A stretch of DNA of 64,000 bases. Source: Neorhodopirellula pilleata. Lineage in GTDB: Bacteria > Planctomycetota > Planctomycetia > Pirellulales > Pirellulaceae. Below are positions 59,995 through 64,000 of this stretch, piece after piece. The stretch's first letter is position 1. Each line of letters starts with the position of its first letter. Location: the NCBI RefSeq assembly GCF_007859915.1, contig NZ_SJPM01000001.1, forward strand, positions 795,502-859,501, given 5' to 3'. The translations under genes were made by a program, and so were the position numbers. The notes beneath the pieces were generated by a model. The model was given only the letters and a program-made list of their open reading frames with translations, did no database searches and was not told where the DNA came from.

Positions 59995-61458
59995 TTAGGC
60001 GATGATCTCGTTGACCACCCGACCGTACACGTCGGTGAGTCGAAAATCACGTCCGGCGTAGCGATAGGTAAGCTGCTCATGATCGAGTCCTAACTGGTGT
60101 AGCAGCGTGGCATGCAGGTCGTGCACGTGAACCTTCCCTTGGACGCCTGTGAAGCCAAATGGATCGGTTTCGCCGAATGCGAAACCTGGTTTGAATCCGC
60201 CACCCGCCAACCAGACCGTAAAGCCTCCGGGGTTATGATCGCGTCCGGTTCCGTTGCTTTGCGAGTACGGCGTACGTCCGAATTCACCGCCCCACCACAC
60301 GATCGTGTCTTCGAGCAAGCCTCGTTGCTTGAGATCGGACAACAATGCCGAGATAGGTTGGTCGACCGCTTTGGCGTGTTCGGCGTGCTTGGGCAAATTG
60401 CTGTGTTGATCCCAGGCCGGATTGGCGGAGTTATCACCGTAGTTGACCTGCACGAACCGAACACCGGCCTCGCATAAACGGCGTGCTAACAAACACTTCT
60501 TACCATAGGCTCGTGTCTCGGGTTGATCGAGTCCATAGCTCGATCGGGTCGCCTGCGACTCGGTGCTCAGGTCCATGACTTCGGGAGCGACTTGTTGCAT
60601 CCGCCACGCCATTTCATAGGATTCGATCATCGCATCAAACTCGCCGTTGGCAATGTCGCGTCGATCCGCCTGCACACGATTGAGTTGTTGAATGAATTTC
60701 AGTTGATCGGCTTGCCGTTTCGGATCCGTTAATCCCGGTCGCGTTAAACTATCGATCACAAGCTCGTCGGTTTCGGCCCCACCGATCGGCGTCCCTTGAA
60801 ACCGAGCGGGCAAGAAAGCATTGCCATAATTTCGAGGTCCTCCGTTACCGATCGACGGCGAGATCGAAACGAAACCGGGAAGATTGGCATTCTCCGAACC
60901 GAGCGCGTAATGAATCCATGATCCCATCGAGGGACGTACAAAATTAGTTGCACCACAGTGCAAGAACAACGTCGCTGGCCCGTGAGCGACGCCGTCGGTA
61001 TGCATTCCATGCAAGAAGCAAAGGTCGTCCACATGCCGCGCCGTTTCGGGAAACAAATCCGAAACATGTCGGCCGGTATCGCCATAGGGACGAAACTTCC
61101 AAGGCGAACGCATCAATCGATGTTCGCTTGCGCGTTTGCCGGTTTTGGCGATCGTGCGCGCGTCATCGAACGACATCGACTGACCGTCACGTTTGGCCAA
61201 CTCCACCTTGTAGTCAAAAGAATCGACTTGGCTGACTCCTCCTTGCATGAACAGAAAAATGATTCGCTTGGCTCGCGGTGGGTGATGGGGCGCGACCATC
61301 CCCGTGATTGATCCGGTTTGGTTTGCGGCGACCTTATTCGCGGCCCCCGCAGTCGAAGACTCGGCCGCCAATGCTCCCGCAGCGAGCGCACCAAACCCGC
61401 ACGCGGTTTGTTGTAAAACTTCGCGGCGGCCCAATGGTAGAGAAGTGACGGGGTTCAT
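59995..61458 (-). CDS. DUF1501 protein, second copy
   Basis: A 487-residue exported protein of the DUF1501 family. The leader LGRREVLQQTACGFGALAAGALAAES fits a twin-arginine signal. Family blocks: AKRIIFLFMQGGVSQVDSFDYKVEL, CFLHGMHTDGVAHGPATLF, FVQVNYGDNSANPAWDQHSNLPKH, IVWWGGEFGRTPYSQSNG, GRDHNPGGFTVWLAG and LHQLGLDHEQLTYRY. It keeps the same layout as the DUF1501 gene at 50675 but is only moderately similar, so it is an old paralogue rather than a recent duplicate. It begins 6 nt after the stop of the cytochrome-type gene, so the two are clearly one operon. Confidence 0.93.
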   Translation of the reverse strand: MNPVTSLPLGRREVLQQTACGFGALAAGALAAESSTAGAANKVAANQTGSITGMVAPHHPPRAKRIIFLFMQGGVSQVDSFDYKVELAKRDGQSMSFDDARTIAKTGKRASEHRLMRSPWKFRPYGDTGRHVSDLFPETARHVDDLCFLHGMHTDGVAHGPATLFLHCGATNFVRPSMGSWIHYALGSENANLPGFVSISPSIGNGGPRNYGNAFLPARFQGTPIGGAETDELVIDSLTRPGLTDPKRQADQLKFIQQLNRVQADRRDIANGEFDAMIESYEMAWRMQQVAPEVMDLSTESQATRSSYGLDQPETRAYGKKCLLARRLCEAGVRFVQVNYGDNSANPAWDQHSNLPKHAEHAKAVDQPISALLSDLKQRGLLEDTIVWWGGEFGRTPYSQSNGTGRDHNPGGFTVWLAGGGFKPGFAFGETDPFGFTGVQGKVHVHDLHATLLHQLGLDHEQLTYRYAGRDFRLTDVYGRVVNEIIA

Positions 61459-61464
61459 CCGAGG

Positions 61465-64000
61465 TTATTCCAAATAGCGAAAATCGACCGATGCGAACAT
61501 GGATTGAACTAGATCGGGAAGACGGTCATCGGGTTGCAAGAACGTCTCGCACATCTCACGTTCGGCCGAACTGGGATACCGCCCGTACGCCGATAAGAAG
61601 AGACGATCGAGCAGGGAAACGATTCTAGTTTCATCGGATTCACCAAAAGATGCACTGCCAAAACGTTTGGCGGCGTGTCGTGCCCGCTCGATCACCCAGG
61701 GATGATTCAACATCACTAGTGACTGGGTCGCGACCGTGCTTCGCGGTCGTTGACCGATCGAGACACTGCTGTCGGCGAAATCAAATACTTGATACAGCGG
61801 CGGCAAGGAATTCCGCAGCACCGGATGGTAGACGCTTCGCCGCGACGACTCATGACGATAGTTGAAATCGGCTTTCGTTCCCGTCCGAATCGTCGGTCCG
61901 AAACGCGTGTGATCCAACTCGCCGCTGACCTGCAACATCGCATCCCGAAGACTCTCAACGGGAATGCGTTTTAAGTGAGCCGACCACAGCAAACGATTAT
62001 CCGGATCGACGCTCGCAGCAAGTCCATTTTGGGAACCGACTCGTCGTCGATAAGCATCGCTGCGGACGATCATTCGCACCAAGTGCTTCGTCGACCAGCC
62101 GCTTTCAATCAATTCGTTTGCCAGATAATCGAGCAACTCGGGATGAGAGGGCTGATCGCCCGTCGTACCAAAGTTGTTTTCCGTCGCAACCAGTCCCTCA
62201 CCCATCAACCAACTCCACACACGGTTGGCGTAAACCCGCGCGGTCAAAGGGTTTGACGGATCGGCCAGCCAATGGGCGAGCTGTCGACGTCCACTGCCCT
62301 CGATTTGGGACGACCAGTGCTCCGAACGTCCGATCGCCGATAGGAACCCGCGAGAAACGCGTTCACCTTCATGATGGACGATGCCGCGAACCCGGATGGC
62401 AATCTGATCGACCGGCTCGCCTTCGAGGATCGTTAAATACTTCGGTCGCTTCGCGAGTTGTTGCTCGACGTTCGTCAATGACTTTTTGAGATTGTCGAGT
62501 TTCGCCAACTCGTCGGCATCGTTGGTTTCGTCGACGATGTCGTTCCGGGTGGCGACCTCACCGACGGGCAGAAACTGCACCGCGTCGACGATCACATGAC
62601 CATCGGCGCTGTTGTTGGACACCAACACGAACGCTTGTCCGTTTTGCTCAAACGGATACGTCCCGAGGGAAGTCCAGATGCCGTCGATCGGTGGTGTCTT
62701 GCGCTGATTGACGCGAACGGTTTTGGCTTCGTTCGCACTAAAAACCTGCACCTGAACCGCTCTCGCCCGATTCGTTCCGGGGGTATAGGCGAGACGAACT
62801 TCGTAGTCGCCCGCCGGCAGTTCGGAAGGTTCAAACGTAGCCGTCTTCTCTCCCAATCCGCTGTGGCTATCGTGCAGGTAACCGCTTTCGACATAGCCCG
62901 GGACCGATTGCGACTGTGTCCATTCGCCGACCAAAGTGGCATCGGAGTCGTCGATGACGATGCCTGGTAACTCGCGCAGACGAATGCTTTGTTTCGTCTT
63001 GGATTTTCCGACTCGTTTCTGCAAAATCGTGACTTCCGATCGAAGTTGGTTGGCTTGGTCCTCCAATTGCTCGAAATGTGAGACGGAATCGTCGTCGAGT
63101 GGCAAAGGCTGTTCGATCCATTTCGAAAGGTTGGCATGCTCGAGTGAAATCGTCGATCGGAAGATTCCCGCGAGTGAGTAATAATCCGCCGTCGGGATCG
63201 GATCAAATTTATGATCGTGGCAGCGGGCACAGCCGATCGTTTGGGCCAAGAACGCACGACCAATTGTTTCGAGTTGTTCGTCGATATAATCGAACTCCAA
63301 CTTGGTTTTGTCTTGATCTTCCAAGTTGTTATTGCCCATCGCCAAGAACGCGGTAGCCGTTGCTGCTTTCTGGCGTTCTTGAAGGGTATTCCCACCGAAC
63401 AGATCACCGGCAATTTGGTCGCGGATCATCTGGTCGAATCCGCGATCTTCGGCGTAAGCGTGAATCAAATAGTCACGATAACGCCAAGCCTCCGACAAGA
63501 CAAAACCACGCAATGTGATCGACTCGGCATAACGAGCCACGTCCATCCATCGTCTCGCGAACGTTTCGGCATAACCCGGCGAAGCCAACAAAGACTTCAA
63601 CAGCACATCCCATTTCTCAGGTGAACGATCTTGCACAAATGCGTCAATCTGTTCAGGAGTAGGCGGCAAACCGGTCAGATCGAATGACATGCGCCGTAGC
63701 AACGCTAAATCATCGGCAATCGGTTCGGGTTGTAAGTCGTGGGATTGCAACCCCGCCAACACAAACCGATCGATTGGAGACTGAGCGGGGGGCAAGTCCT
63801 CGACCGATGGACGTTTGATCGGCGCGTACGCCCAATGTTCGGTTGCCCGCTCGACCGGCAACGCGGTCGATTGGATCCGCCCGGCAGTGTTCCCCTCACG
63901 TGGATCATAGGCGCCGTCTTGGATCCAATCGCGGAACTGTTCGATCGTCTCGGCATCGAGTTTTCCATCGGGCGGCATCTGCAGATCGGAATCCTGATAT
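61465..64000 (-). CDS. Cytochrome c / DUF1549-DUF1553 protein, partial at window edge
   Basis: The N-terminus lies outside the window: the frame is open to the edge, and the visible part begins at the end of the cytochrome c domain (DLQMPPDGKLD, with the distal Met). At least 845 residues are visible. DUF1549 is clear (LRRMSFDLTGLPPTPEQI, YAETFARRWMDVARYAES), followed by a C-x-x-C-H ([14 protein letters not shown]), a galactose-binding-like insert (about 340-480, with AGDYEVRLAYTPGTNRAR) and DUF1553 ([43 protein letters not shown]). It is the partner of the DUF1501 gene 6 nt downstream. Similar in order to the gene at 47751 but with a different insert domain. Confidence 0.9.
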   Translation of the reverse strand, partial: YQDSDLQMPPDGKLDAETIEQFRDWIQDGAYDPREGNTAGRIQSTALPVERATEHWAYAPIKRPSVEDLPPAQSPIDRFVLAGLQSHDLQPEPIADDLALLRRMSFDLTGLPPTPEQIDAFVQDRSPEKWDVLLKSLLASPGYAETFARRWMDVARYAESITLRGFVLSEAWRYRDYLIHAYAEDRGFDQMIRDQIAGDLFGGNTLQERQKAATATAFLAMGNNNLEDQDKTKLEFDYIDEQLETIGRAFLAQTIGCARCHDHKFDPIPTADYYSLAGIFRSTISLEHANLSKWIEQPLPLDDDSVSHFEQLEDQANQLRSEVTILQKRVGKSKTKQSIRLRELPGIVIDDSDATLVGEWTQSQSVPGYVESGYLHDSHSGLGEKTATFEPSELPAGDYEVRLAYTPGTNRARAVQVQVFSANEAKTVRVNQRKTPPIDGIWTSLGTYPFEQNGQAFVLVSNNSADGHVIVDAVQFLPVGEVATRNDIVDETNDADELAKLDNLKKSLTNVEQQLAKRPKYLTILEGEPVDQIAIRVRGIVHHEGERVSRGFLSAIGRSEHWSSQIEGSGRRQLAHWLADPSNPLTARVYANRVWSWLMGEGLVATENNFGTTGDQPSHPELLDYLANELIESGWSTKHLVRMIVRSDAYRRRVGSQNGLAASVDPDNRLLWSAHLKRIPVESLRDAMLQVSGELDHTRFGPTIRTGTKADFNYRHESSRRSVYHPVLRNSLPPLYQVFDFADSSVSIGQRPRSTVATQSLVMLNHPWVIERARHAAKRFGSASFGESDETRIVSLLDRLFLSAYGRYPSSAEREMCETFLQPDDRLPDLVQSMFASVDFRYLE

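Overview
The window looks like a planctomycete chromosome segment, most likely a marine Pirellulaceae (Rhodopirellula-like) organism. The evidence is family content: four sulfatases, two pairs of cytochrome-c/DUF1549-DUF1553 and DUF1501 genes, a giant surface protein that starts with a [13 protein letters not shown] motif and ends in dockerin repeats, PQQ-type beta-propeller proteins, and many stem-loop intergenic repeats. Placement is from gene content only; no ribosomal RNA or tRNA gene was seen.

Left part (1-26.7 kb), mostly housekeeping and envelope: a ClpA/ClpB-like ATPase; a secreted beta-propeller protein divergent from a long MscS/MscK-type channel; an RluA-type pseudouridine synthase translationally coupled to a small conserved protein that seems to use an ATT start; a Wza-like polysaccharide export lipoprotein with an upstream lipoprotein gene; an exported catalase-peroxidase (katG) divergent from oxyR; a MOSC protein; a YpfJ-type metalloprotease followed by proB; rimO; and a minus-strand operon of aspartic protease, mutM and a large hybrid histidine kinase.

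Right part (26.7-64 kb), mostly carbohydrate use: yacG, a sulfatase, then a coherent L-rhamnose locus. On the minus strand rhaA, an NCS1-type permease, a 65-residue membrane protein, a secreted GH78 alpha-L-rhamnosidase and a leaderless sulfatase follow each other, with an AraC-type regulator divergent from rhaA. The rhamnosidase ends at a ten-adenine run; a -1 shift there would read straight into the sulfatase. After ppnP and a 1565-residue dockerin/FG-GAP surface protein, a plus-strand run encodes a methyltransferase-like/beta-propeller/LamG protein, a cytochrome-DUF1549/1553 protein, a DUF1501 protein, a DUF4838/CBM9-like protein and two sulfatases. A DUF6807 (PmoA-like) protein and a second DUF1501 plus cytochrome-type pair on the minus strand close the window, the last gene running off the edge.

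My reading is that sulfatases and the rhamnosidase strip a sulfated rhamnose-containing glycan outside the cytoplasm, the permease may import rhamnose, and RhaA starts its catabolism under the AraC regulator. Substrate and transporter specificity are inferred from neighbourhood only.
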